From NCBI GenBank assembly GCA_045646245.1, contig JAZRKJ010000083.1, forward strand, positions 15,684-79,683: a stretch of DNA of 64,000 nt, given 5' to 3'. This document shows positions 25,303 through 32,909 of the stretch, in pieces. Source of the DNA: SIG607 sp045646245. Lineage in GTDB: Bacteria > Bacillota > Clostridia > Oscillospirales > Acutalibacteraceae. Every line of letters begins with the position of its first letter. Positions within the stretch are counted from its first letter, which is position 1. Made by a program: the position numbers and the translations under genes. Below the pieces are notes generated by a model. The model saw only the letters and a list, made by a program, of their open reading frames with translations. It ran no database searches and was not told where the DNA came from.

Positions 25303-26036
25303 GCGAACTGTGTGGGAGTGATACCGGCGTATTGTTTGAAGATTTTACTGAATGAGTAAATGGAATCAAAACCCAGTTTAGCCGATATTTCTCCAATATC
25401 TGCAACATCGTATAAAAGCATACTTTTTGCTTTTTCTATTCGGTATCGGTTTTTATAGGTGATGGGCGACATTTTATATTCACGTATAAAATATCTTCTA
25501 AGCTGTGACTGACTCATAAAGCAAAGGTCAGCAAGGGTTTGAATGTCAATTTTTTTGGCACAATGACTCTCTATGTATTCAACCGCCGCACTGATTCTGC
25601 TGTCAACCTCAGATGATTTTTTCTGTTTCAAAGGAATATAAGAACAAAGGGTATAAAGAGTTCCAAGTGCCCTTAAATGCTTAGCCGTATTATTGACACC
25701 GTAGTTTTCAATTATCTCTTTAAGATTTTTTTCAGCGTTATCTATGCCTATAATTTTTTGAGGACAAAGCGTCACGGGGAAATCCGACGACTCTAAGGCA
25801 AATTCTGCCTGATGGCAGTAGGTGTTTTCGCTTGTTACTTCATAACTGTATACGGCACCTTTGGGAATGTAGACTAAATCGCCGCTTTTAGCGGTAAAGG
25901 TTTCTTTATTAAAAGTGTAACGGTATTCGCCATTTGATATATACAAAAAAGTATGCTGCGGTCTTCCGTTTACACGCATTATTTTGTTTCTTGGTTCATA
26001 GCTCATTGCGAAGAGAAGTGAAACGTTTATTTCCAA
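25281..26036 (-). CDS. AraC family transcriptional regulator
   Basis: About 251 residues. An N-terminal cupin-like sugar-sensing region (with QHTFLYISNGEYRYTF and GDLVYIPKGAVYSYE) is followed by a C-terminal double helix-turn-helix (CFMSQSQLRRYFIREYKMSPITYKNRYRIEKA, then DIGEISAKLGFDSIYSFSKIFKQYAGITP). The start is uncertain: GTG at 26048 overlaps the AAAGGTGG site, whereas TTG at 26036 is eight bases from it and is preferred. It is divergent from the SDR gene and most likely activates the adjacent sugar-utilisation operon in response to a sugar or sugar acid. Confidence 0.88.
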   Translation of the reverse strand: MEINVSLLFAMSYEPRNKIMRVNGRPQHTFLYISNGEYRYTFNKETFTAKSGDLVYIPKGAVYSYEVTSENTYCHQAEFALESSDFPVTLCPQKIIGIDNAEKNLKEIIENYGVNNTAKHLRALGTLYTLCSYIPLKQKKSSEVDSRISAAVEYIESHCAKKIDIQTLADLCFMSQSQLRRYFIREYKMSPITYKNRYRIEKAKSMLLYDVADIGEISAKLGFDSIYSFSKIFKQYAGITPTQFAKNKSNS

Positions 26037-26052
26037 ATCAACCACCACCTTT

Positions 26053-26107
26053 ATATGAGTGAATTATACACCGAATAACAGATGAATGTCAATAATATGC
26101 GTGAATT
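26053..26107. promoter_or_regulatory. Direct repeats between divergent AraC and SDR genes (candidate operators)
   Basis: ATATGAGTGAATT (26053-26065) and ATATGCGTGAATT (26095-26107) are direct repeats, 12 of 13 identical and 42 bases apart, that is about four helical turns on the same face. The SDR promoter itself looks poor (TATAAA near 26155 without a good minus-35), as expected for an activated promoter. Confidence 0.5.
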
Positions 26108-26186
26108 TGCAAAATATACGCTTGATTTATATATTCCTATTTATTGTTTTGTGTTATAAAATAGCTTTAAAGGAGTTGAAATAACT

Positions 26187-26951
26187 ATGAGTACGGTTTT
26201 TGTAACTGCAGGCACTAAAAATACAGGATATGCCATTGCAGAAAAATTTGCAAAAGAAGGCTATAACGTGGCAATATCCGGCAGAATGGAATGTGAAATT
26301 AAAGAAGCAGAAAAGTCACTTTCCAAAAAATACGGTGTTAAGACAAAGGGCTACGTTCTCGAAATTACAGATTATAAAAATGTTAAATCTGTTTTTGCGG
26401 AAATTAAAAAGGATTTCGGCGGTCTTGATATATTTGTCGCTAATGCGGCAAATCTCGGTGTAGATATGAAGTTTTTAACCATTACAGAAGAAGAATTCGA
26501 CTCGGTGGTTGATACTAACTTAAAAGGCTCGTTTTTCTGCGCTCAACAAGCTGCTCTTATTATGAAAGAGCAGGGTAAGGGTTCTATTATATTTATAAGC
26601 TCGGTTCATTCCAAGCAGGCTGTTTTCGGTAGAAGTCTTTATACCGCTTCAAAGGGTGGTATAAATGCACTTTCAAAAGCAATGTCCATTGAACTTGCGC
26701 AGTACGGAATCAGAAGCAACTGTATAATAGCAGGTGCTATAAGAACAAATCGCTGGGATAACTTTACAGAGGAACAAGAGGCCGAAAAACGTGCCAACTG
26801 GCCCCTCGGCATTGAGAGCACGGGAGAAGACGTCGCAAACGGTGTGTTCTATCTCGGCTCTGACCTTTCAAAAACCGTTACGGGAACAGAACTTACGATA
26901 GATTCCGGTATACTTAACTGCTTGTTGCCTTATAAGGAAATGTGTAAATAA
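26187..26951 (+). CDS. Short-chain dehydrogenase/reductase (SDR family)
   Basis: A 254-residue NAD(P)-dependent oxidoreductase of the classical SDR type. The cofactor loop is TAGTKNTGYAIA, slightly off the TGxxxGxG norm. NAAN is conserved (about 86-89), and the catalytic residues are S139, Y152 and K156 (YTASK). By context it probably oxidises a free sugar or sugar acid, or reduces a keto-acid intermediate, in the pathway formed with the dehydratase and aldolase downstream. An AAAGGAG site precedes the ATG. The substrate is unknown. Confidence 0.88.
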   Translation: MSTVFVTAGTKNTGYAIAEKFAKEGYNVAISGRMECEIKEAEKSLSKKYGVKTKGYVLEITDYKNVKSVFAEIKKDFGGLDIFVANAANLGVDMKFLTITEEEFDSVVDTNLKGSFFCAQQAALIMKEQGKGSIIFISSVHSKQAVFGRSLYTASKGGINALSKAMSIELAQYGIRSNCIIAGAIRTNRWDNFTEEQEAEKRANWPLGIESTGEDVANGVFYLGSDLSKTVTGTELTIDSGILNCLLPYKEMCK

Positions 26952-26966
26952 AGGTGGATTGAAGAC

Positions 26967-28328
26967 ATGAACAAAATAGGAACACTGAAAACTTATACCT
27001 CTAAAGAAATTGACAAATCATACGTTAGCATTGATTTTTGTTGCTTAGACAGAGAATTATTCAAACCCGAAAAATGTTACGAGCTGCTTGGAAAGACGGG
27101 AATCAAACACGCGCGTTGTCAGACCGGCTGGAGCAGATGTGAAAAAGAAAAGGGTGTATATACCTTTGATTGGCTCGACTCGGTTATCGACAATTTATGT
27201 GAGCAGGGCGTAACTCCGTGGCTTTCGGTTACCTACGGAAACCCGGTTTATATGCCCGATTGTCCTAATCCAACCGGTGTTGGTTGCGTTCCTCTTTATT
27301 ATGGCGAGGAAACCTTAACTGCTTGGAAAAATTTCGTCTTCGAGATTGCAAGTCGCTATAAAGACCGCGTTACCTATTACGAAATCTGGTGCGAGGCAAA
27401 CTCGCCGGCGTTTTGGCATCCTACAGTACCCGACGGCGCTGAGTACGGAAAGCTTTTCAATATCACCGCAGAGGTTATTCGCTCGGTTCAGCCCGATGCA
27501 AAATTCGTCTGCAACGTCGCGGGCGCCCATGCGTTTAAATTTTTAAATAGCTTTTTTGATACCGTAAAAAAAGAATATTTAAACGTTTTTGCATACCACG
27601 TATATACAAAGGTACCCGAATATAGAACTGCCGAGTCAATCGCGCAGGTTCGTAAAATGCTAAGTAGCAAAGGCTTTGCCAATGTTGAGTTTTGGCAAGG
27701 AGAATCAGGCTATCCTTCCTGGGCGTATGAGGGTCATTGGCTGGTAAAAGAGGGCTGTGATGACGAAATCGCCCAAGCGGTGTATCAGCTTCGCAGATAT
27801 TTTATCGACGCTTCCATCGGTGTAACCCGCAGTTCCTTCTTCCAAATGGCGGATATATGGGAAGGCTCTTATGCTACAACCTCCAAAGTTGTAAAGAAAG
27901 CCGCTGCACACGGCATTTTAAACGGTCTTACCTACACTCCGAAAAAATCTTACGAAACAATAACCAATCTTTCGACTATATTCAGCGGAGATATAAAGCC
28001 AACCGAAAATTTTATGCTTGTGGATATTGATTCAAAATCTCCCGTAGATATGATTGCCTGCCAAAAGATGACCTTCGAAAAGGATGACATACCCTTGTAT
28101 GCGTATTACTATCCATCAAATCTGTCAGACCGTACAGAAATAACCTATAACGCAACCATAATAGTCTTAAACGCTTTTGAAAATCCTGTTTTAATTGATC
28201 CAATGAGTGGAGAAGTATTTGAAGCGGAAAAACCAAACTTTTCGGGTTATGGTTGTTACGCATATAAATTGCCTATAAAGGAATATCCTCTGGTTTTAAC
28301 CGATAAAAAAGTTTTTGAAATTGTTTAA
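26967..28328 (+). CDS. GH39-like (clan GH-A) glycoside hydrolase
   Basis: A 453-residue TIM-barrel glycosidase resembling GH39 beta-xylosidases and related clan GH-A enzymes. The probable acid/base is E143 in YEIWCEANSPAFW and the nucleophile E246 in EFWQGESGYPSW. The clan normally has Asn before the acid/base Glu (NE); here it is Cys142. A C-terminal beta-sandwich-like part follows (from about 350). There is no signal peptide, so it acts on imported oligosaccharides. It stands 15 bases after the SDR gene with AAAGGTGG. The substrate is not assignable. Confidence 0.75.
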   Translation: MNKIGTLKTYTSKEIDKSYVSIDFCCLDRELFKPEKCYELLGKTGIKHARCQTGWSRCEKEKGVYTFDWLDSVIDNLCEQGVTPWLSVTYGNPVYMPDCPNPTGVGCVPLYYGEETLTAWKNFVFEIASRYKDRVTYYEIWCEANSPAFWHPTVPDGAEYGKLFNITAEVIRSVQPDAKFVCNVAGAHAFKFLNSFFDTVKKEYLNVFAYHVYTKVPEYRTAESIAQVRKMLSSKGFANVEFWQGESGYPSWAYEGHWLVKEGCDDEIAQAVYQLRRYFIDASIGVTRSSFFQMADIWEGSYATTSKVVKKAAAHGILNGLTYTPKKSYETITNLSTIFSGDIKPTENFMLVDIDSKSPVDMIACQKMTFEKDDIPLYAYYYPSNLSDRTEITYNATIIVLNAFENPVLIDPMSGEVFEAEKPNFSGYGCYAYKLPIKEYPLVLTDKKVFEIV

Positions 28329-28348
28329 TCTATGAAAGCGATAACACT

Positions 28349-29539
28349 ATGAAAATCACCGACGTTAAAATTTATACACTTGATGCTTTCAGAACCAACT
28401 GGGCATTTATAAAGGTTGAGACCGACGAGGGTCTATACGGCTGGGGAGAAGCCTCCCTCGGAACCAATGAAAACGCTCTTGAGGGCATGGTTGCTGACCT
28501 TAAACGACTTGTTGTCGGAAGAAATCCTTTGGAAATCGAGAAAATGTGCTTCGAGGTTTACAGAGATATTTACTGGAAGGGCGGACCGGTTTTAATGTCC
28601 GCTATAAGTGGTATTGAAATTGCTCTTTGGGATATTGCAGGAAAATTCTTTAATACCCCTACCTACAACCTTTTTGGCGGTAAAATGCGCGATAAAGTTA
28701 AAATGTATGCAAACGCTTGGTTTATAGGAGCACGTACTGCCGACGAGTTTGCTGCTAAGGCGAAGCGTACCGCTGAGCTTGGCGTAAAGGCTCTTAAGTG
28801 GGATCCCTTTGGTGCTGCTCACATGACCATAAGCCGAGAACAGCTTCATAAAAGCGTTGATATTATCGGTGCTGTAAGAGAAGCAGTAGGGGATAACGTG
28901 GATTTGCTTATAGAGTGTCACGGTAGATTTAATCCTACCACCGCTATTGAAATTTCACGTGAAATAGAACAGTTTAAGCCTATGTTCATGGAAGAACCCT
29001 GTGTTCCCGATAATATCGATTCCACCGCTTACGTACGCGCTCATTCAAGGGTACCTGTCGCCGCAGGTGAACGCGCATATACCAAATACGCCTTCCAGGA
29101 AATGTTCTCTAAGGATGCGGTAGACTACGCGCAGCCTGACGTTTTCCATACGGGCGGACTTATGGAGGGCAAAAAGATTGCCGCAATGGCGGAAGCTAAG
29201 CATATTATGGTATCTTACCATAATCCTTCGGGCCCCATTTCTAACGCCGCAATTCTTCAGCTTGCCGCTACCGTTCCCAATTTCTGTATCCATGAAATTA
29301 TGCTTACCGACGGTTCTTTCAGAAAGAAAATTACCAACGAAGAGGTTCATTTCGAAGACGGTTATATTAAAATACCCGAAAAACCCGGCCTTGGCATCGA
29401 CGTTAATGTTGAAGAAGTATTAAAGCACCCCTATACTCCAAGAAATTTACGTCATTATACAGGTGCAGTTACCGATATTCGCCCAAAAAATGATACCTTC
29501 TATTATTTCAAAGGATTAGAGGATAAAGTTTATGAATAA
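28349..29539 (+). CDS. Mandelate racemase/enolase-superfamily sugar-acid dehydratase (galactonate/gluconate dehydratase type)
   Basis: A 396-residue enolase-superfamily enzyme of the D-galactonate dehydratase family, which removes water from aldonic acids to give 2-keto-3-deoxy acids. The metal-ligand strands read LIECHGRF (E189, with catalytic H191), FMEEPCVP (E215/E216) and VAAGERAY (E241), and the second histidine is H291 in YHNPSGPIS. In E. coli DgoD the first ligand is Asp; here it is Glu, as also seen in some other members. It is translationally coupled to the following aldolase (8-base overlap), which fits dehydration followed by aldol cleavage. Confidence 0.85.
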   Translation: MKITDVKIYTLDAFRTNWAFIKVETDEGLYGWGEASLGTNENALEGMVADLKRLVVGRNPLEIEKMCFEVYRDIYWKGGPVLMSAISGIEIALWDIAGKFFNTPTYNLFGGKMRDKVKMYANAWFIGARTADEFAAKAKRTAELGVKALKWDPFGAAHMTISREQLHKSVDIIGAVREAVGDNVDLLIECHGRFNPTTAIEISREIEQFKPMFMEEPCVPDNIDSTAYVRAHSRVPVAAGERAYTKYAFQEMFSKDAVDYAQPDVFHTGGLMEGKKIAAMAEAKHIMVSYHNPSGPISNAAILQLAATVPNFCIHEIMLTDGSFRKKITNEEVHFEDGYIKIPEKPGLGIDVNVEEVLKHPYTPRNLRHYTGAVTDIRPKNDTFYYFKGLEDKVYE

Positions 29540-30185
29540 CCTTATTGACGAGCAAAAACTAATAGTAATTCTCAGAGGAATTCCCAAAGCAAAAACCGAA
29601 AAGGTTGCAAAGGCGCTTTATGAGGGCGGTGCCCGTGTAATAGAGGTCACCTTTAATCAAAGTGATAAAAATACTCTTGTTGATACGGCAGAAAAGATAA
29701 AAATAATAAGAGAAACTTTGGGAGATGATATTTTAGTTGGAGCGGGAACTGTGCTTAATAAGGCACAGGTTAAGGCCGCAAAGGAAGCAGGAGCAAGCTT
29801 TATACTTGCTCCAAATACCGATGTTGAGGTAATAAAATATACAAAAGAGCTTGGAATGCTTTCTATACCGGGCGCCTTTACCCCAAGTGAAATTATGACC
29901 GCATATAACGCAGGGGCTGACTACGTTAAGCTTTTCCCCATAACAAAAGATGATATAGGTTACCTTAATAATATTGCCGCTCCTATATCCCACGTTCCGT
30001 TTATTTGTACGGGTGGTGTTAATCCTGATACCATTGAACTGTTTTTGAATAACGGTGCAGTTGCTCTCGGTACGGGTGCGTCTATTCTTAAAAAAGAACT
30101 TATTGAAAATGAAGATTATGCAGCAATAACCGAATTAACAAAGCTTCACTTAGATAAAATTGAAGAGGCAACAACTGTGAAGTAA
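29532..30185 (+). CDS. eda: KDPG/KDPGal aldolase (2-keto-3-deoxy-6-phospho-sugar-acid aldolase)
   Basis: A 217-residue class I aldolase that cleaves 2-keto-3-deoxy-6-phosphogluconate (or the galacto form) into pyruvate and glyceraldehyde 3-phosphate. The Schiff-base lysine is K133 in YVKLFPIT, and the catalytic glutamate is E38 in VIEVTFNQ. Its start lies within the end of the dehydratase gene. The required phosphorylated substrate would come from the KDG-kinase-like half of the fusion protein encoded 640 bases downstream. Confidence 0.93.
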   Translation: MNNLIDEQKLIVILRGIPKAKTEKVAKALYEGGARVIEVTFNQSDKNTLVDTAEKIKIIRETLGDDILVGAGTVLNKAQVKAAKEAGASFILAPNTDVEVIKYTKELGMLSIPGAFTPSEIMTAYNAGADYVKLFPITKDDIGYLNNIAAPISHVPFICTGGVNPDTIELFLNNGAVALGTGASILKKELIENEDYAAITELTKLHLDKIEEATTVK

Positions 30186-30329
30186 TTGTTTAAAGAATGT
30201 AAGAAATTATTTATAAAGTTTTCGTATTTTTTGAAAATAGAAATTTCACATAAGTAAATGGAAAATTTTTATTTTATGAAGTGATTTTTTATGATATAAT
30301 ATTGAAAATTGCTTTATGGGGGAATACCT

Positions 30330-30534
30330 ATGACTGCTTTAGCAGAGCAGGCGCTTAAAGAGTACAACAGTGATGTTACTACCGCTCATCACGGAGGCGC
30401 TTTCGGCAGACCTTTTTGGAATACTTACGCTTCACAGTTTATGTTTAATCCTTGCTTTCAGTTTAGTCCTATTCCGGGGTGTAAGCGTTATCTTTTTTTC
30501 TGTAACTGACAGTAATAAAAAGCTACATACGTGA
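30330..30534 (+). pseudogene. Frameshifted N-terminal remnant of an unidentified (probably glycan-related) protein
   Basis: A GGGGG-containing site and an ATG begin a protein-like frame (MTALAEQALKEYNSDVTT...) preceded by TATAAT at 30295-30300. After FSPIPGCKRYLF it hits a run of seven T residues (30493-30499). In the given frame it stops three codons later, but with one T removed it continues SVTDSNKKLHT before a stop, which reads more naturally. The remaining bulk of the gene is missing. I take it as the decayed start of a larger secretion-independent protein, perhaps a CAZyme given the neighbours; the family is not certain. The remainder up to 30582 is non-coding. Confidence 0.55.
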
Positions 30535-30582
30535 ATTAAAACGTAAACAAATTAATGGTCAATTATAAAGAAATGAGTTCTT

Positions 30583-30622
30583 AATTGAGGCGCACATCGC
30601 AATGTTGTGCCTCAATTTTTTT
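30583..30622 (+). terminator. Rho-independent terminator after the gene remnant
   Basis: Stem AATTGAGGCGCA / TGTGCCTCAATT (one G-T pair) with a run of T residues. It separates the aldolase operon and gene remnant from the kinase-esterase gene. Confidence 0.8.
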
Positions 30623-30682
30623 GCTTATCAGATAATGATTTTATTAGGGAAATGTAAAAAAGCTTTTGGGTTTTAATTTTCA

Positions 30683-30711
30683 TTGACAGTATTTTTATTT
30701 CATGATATAAT
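30683..30711 (+). promoter_or_regulatory. Consensus sigma-A promoter for the kinase-esterase fusion gene
   Basis: Perfect TTGACA (30683-30688) and perfect TATAAT (30706-30711) with a 17-base spacer and a TG extended minus-10, the closest match to consensus in the window. It lies about 110 bases before the start codon. Confidence 0.88.
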
Positions 30712-30756
30712 GTGTAAAAAATTGCGAGTAAATATATTAAGTGACTAATAAAAAAT

Positions 30757-30796
30757 CAACAATCAAGTTTCCACATTGAAAACTACGTTGTTTTTT
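30757..30796 (+). promoter_or_regulatory. Leader hairpin with T run before the kinase-esterase gene (possible attenuator)
   Basis: CAAC (30757-30760) can pair with GTTG (30787-30790), and AGTTT (30766-30770) with AAACT (30780-30784). Six T residues follow directly. The structure is AT-rich and short, so its stability is doubtful; it is in the right place for attenuation of the strong upstream promoter. Confidence 0.4.
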
Positions 30797-30821
30797 ATCT
30801 TCAGAAAGGATTGATTACAAT

Positions 30822-32720
30822 ATGAAAGCACTTTCTTTTGGAGAGGTTTTGTGGGATATTTATCCGGATAAAAGGGTTATTGGCGGTGCTCCCTATAATT
30901 TTGCTGCGCATTTCGTTAAAAACGGCGGTGAAGCGGCTCTTTTGTCTGCAGTAGGTAACGATGATATTGCAGATGAAACGCTAAAAGAAATTGAAAAACA
31001 GAATGTCAGCACCCGCTTCATTAAAACGACCGACAAGGAAACGGGTAAATGTATTGTAACTTTAGATGAGGATTGTATACCTTCGTATGACCTGTTAGAC
31101 GACGTTGCTTATGATTATATAAATTGTTGTGATATAAGCGAAGAGTTTGATTTGATTTATTTCGGAACTTTGTCTTTGCGAAGCAAAGAAAATTTTGAAG
31201 CATTGAATTCACTTTTAAGAAGGGTAAAGGCTAAAGAGATATTTGTCGATTTAAACGTCAGAACACCTTTTACCACAGAAAAAGCGGTGCTTTTGGGTGT
31301 AAATAATGCTACAATTCTTAAAATCAGTGATGAAGAGCTTGATTTTGTTAACTCGGCTGTATTTGGTGAAAAGCTTTCGGTAAGCGAATCTCTTGAAAAA
31401 TACGCAGAAGCTTTTGAAAATTTAAAGGTTATTATTATAACTCTTGGCGCAAAGGGATCTCTGGCGTTTGAACGCAGCAGTAAAAAAACCTTTAAAATTA
31501 AAGGTAAAAAGGTTGAAGCCGTTTCTACCGTTGGCGCCGGAGACAGCTTTTCCGCTGCCTTTGCTTATAATTACTTGTTAACAAAGGATATGTATTCTTC
31601 TCTTGAGCTTGCAACAAGGATAAGCGCCTTTGTTGTTACCAATACTGAAGCAATTCCGAATTACGACCCCGAGGAAATAAGGATTAAGCCTTATGAAATA
31701 AATGATTTTGAAGATAGTTATGAAGATATGCACATTAGCCGTATGTTTTCAAACGGAATGGTTTTACAGGCGGGCAAAGACATTCGTATTTTCGGTGAAG
31801 GCAAAGGCAGGGTAAAGGTGGAATTAAACGGTGCTGAGGGCGAAATCGAAAGCGAAGGAGGAAAATGGCTTGTTACTCTCCCTGCTCAAAATTACGGTGG
31901 CCCGTATACCTTAACGGTTAATCTTGACGGTAAAGAGAAAAGGTTTAATGACGTTTGGCTTGGTGACGTTTATTTGGTTGCAGGGCAGTCTAATATCCGT
32001 TATAATCTACGTCATGCAGAGACCGACCCAAGTACCTTTAAAGAGTCCGAGCAACTGCGTATCTTTGGTACCAATGAAGAGGATATCAGCGCCTTTACCT
32101 TTGATGAAGGCTGGTGTACGTTGCAAAAATCCAATGCTTACCGTTGGTCTGCGGTTGGCTATTATATGGGGCTTGATTTAATAAGCAAAACGGAACATAA
32201 GGTTGGACTTATTGTGTGCAGTCAGGGCGCGGGTGTAATTCAGGCATTTTTGCCCGATGGCTATCTTGATAATACCGATTGTTTTATTCCTGAAGATGAA
32301 AGAAGCGACGGGTACAAACGTTACACATGGAATAAAGACGGCACTCTTTATAACGCAAAGTTTTCTAAAATGATACCCTTTAACGTTCGGGCTCTCATTT
32401 GGTATCAGGGGGAAAGTAATACTACAGGTAAGGATTATACCATTTACGATAAATTGCTTAAGAGATTTCTTGAGAAATGGAGAGCCGATCTGATGGACGT
32501 AAAGCTTCCTGCAATTATTGTTCAGCTCGCTAATTATAAGAACCGTAACCGTGAGGGCTGGGGAGTTTTACAGCAAAAGCAGGCAGATGCATGTAAAATA
32601 ATAGATAACGCATATTTGGTAAAATGCGCTGATATTTGCGAGGATGACGATATACATCCGCGAACTAAAAATCTGCTTGGTAAAAGACTTTCAGATAAAT
32701 TAAGTGAAATATTTGCATAA
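30822..32720 (+). CDS. Fusion protein: PfkB-family sugar kinase + sialate-O-acetylesterase-like (SASA) esterase
   Basis: A 632-residue protein with two complete domains. Residues 1-292 are a PfkB/ribokinase-family kinase (substrate loop GGAPYNFAAH, catalytic STVGAGDSF with D241), similar to fructokinases and KDG kinases. Residues 305-632 are a SASA carbohydrate esterase: a small beta domain starting ISRMFSNGMVLQ, the nucleophile S390 in VAGQSN, WYQGES (528-533) and D610/H612 in DDIHP. There is no signal peptide or break at the junction (about 293-304). The kinase half could phosphorylate the dehydratase product to feed the aldolase; the esterase half could remove acetyl groups from an imported sugar. 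The fusion is unusual to me. Confidence 0.85.
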   Translation: MKALSFGEVLWDIYPDKRVIGGAPYNFAAHFVKNGGEAALLSAVGNDDIADETLKEIEKQNVSTRFIKTTDKETGKCIVTLDEDCIPSYDLLDDVAYDYINCCDISEEFDLIYFGTLSLRSKENFEALNSLLRRVKAKEIFVDLNVRTPFTTEKAVLLGVNNATILKISDEELDFVNSAVFGEKLSVSESLEKYAEAFENLKVIIITLGAKGSLAFERSSKKTFKIKGKKVEAVSTVGAGDSFSAAFAYNYLLTKDMYSSLELATRISAFVVTNTEAIPNYDPEEIRIKPYEINDFEDSYEDMHISRMFSNGMVLQAGKDIRIFGEGKGRVKVELNGAEGEIESEGGKWLVTLPAQNYGGPYTLTVNLDGKEKRFNDVWLGDVYLVAGQSNIRYNLRHAETDPSTFKESEQLRIFGTNEEDISAFTFDEGWCTLQKSNAYRWSAVGYYMGLDLISKTEHKVGLIVCSQGAGVIQAFLPDGYLDNTDCFIPEDERSDGYKRYTWNKDGTLYNAKFSKMIPFNVRALIWYQGESNTTGKDYTIYDKLLKRFLEKWRADLMDVKLPAIIVQLANYKNRNREGWGVLQQKQADACKIIDNAYLVKCADICEDDDIHPRTKNLLGKRLSDKLSEIFA

Positions 32721-32752
32721 AAACAGGTATCCCTTGTGGATACCTGTTTTTT
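32719..32752 (+). terminator. Rho-independent terminator after the kinase-esterase gene
   Basis: A 13-base-pair stem AAAACAGGTATCC / GGATACCTGTTTT with a CTTGT loop and T residues. It starts at the stop codon. Confidence 0.92.
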
Positions 32753-32777
32753 AAACGAATGTTTAACCGTAAGATAC

Positions 32778-32909
32778 AAAAATATAGCGTTATACCGAGA
32801 AACAATTTTCGAACAAGTGTGGCAAGAGCCTTTTTACGAAAACACACGTACAATAGACCTTCATATAGGGCGGTTAAAGAAAAAACTCGATTACGGGTGT
32901 GCGCCATAA
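32778..32909 (+). pseudogene. C-terminal fragment of an OmpR-family response regulator
   Basis: A frame without a start reads KNIALYRETIFEQVWQEP, then FYENTRTIDLHIGRLKKKLD, then YGCAP and a stop. This is the end of an OmpR/PhoB winged-helix DNA-binding domain: recognition helix TIDLHIGRLKKKL preceded by the FEQVW helix. The receiver domain, the start of the effector domain and the final hairpin are missing. The break after KKKLD coincides with the left end of the inverted-repeat element described next, suggesting loss by insertion or deletion. No histidine-kinase gene is near. Confidence 0.65.

Noticed and set aside
26049..26186. Riboswitch or T-box upstream of the sugar operon
   Set aside because: The gap is short and AT-rich with no conserved riboswitch core or T-box sequence; the direct repeats explain it better.
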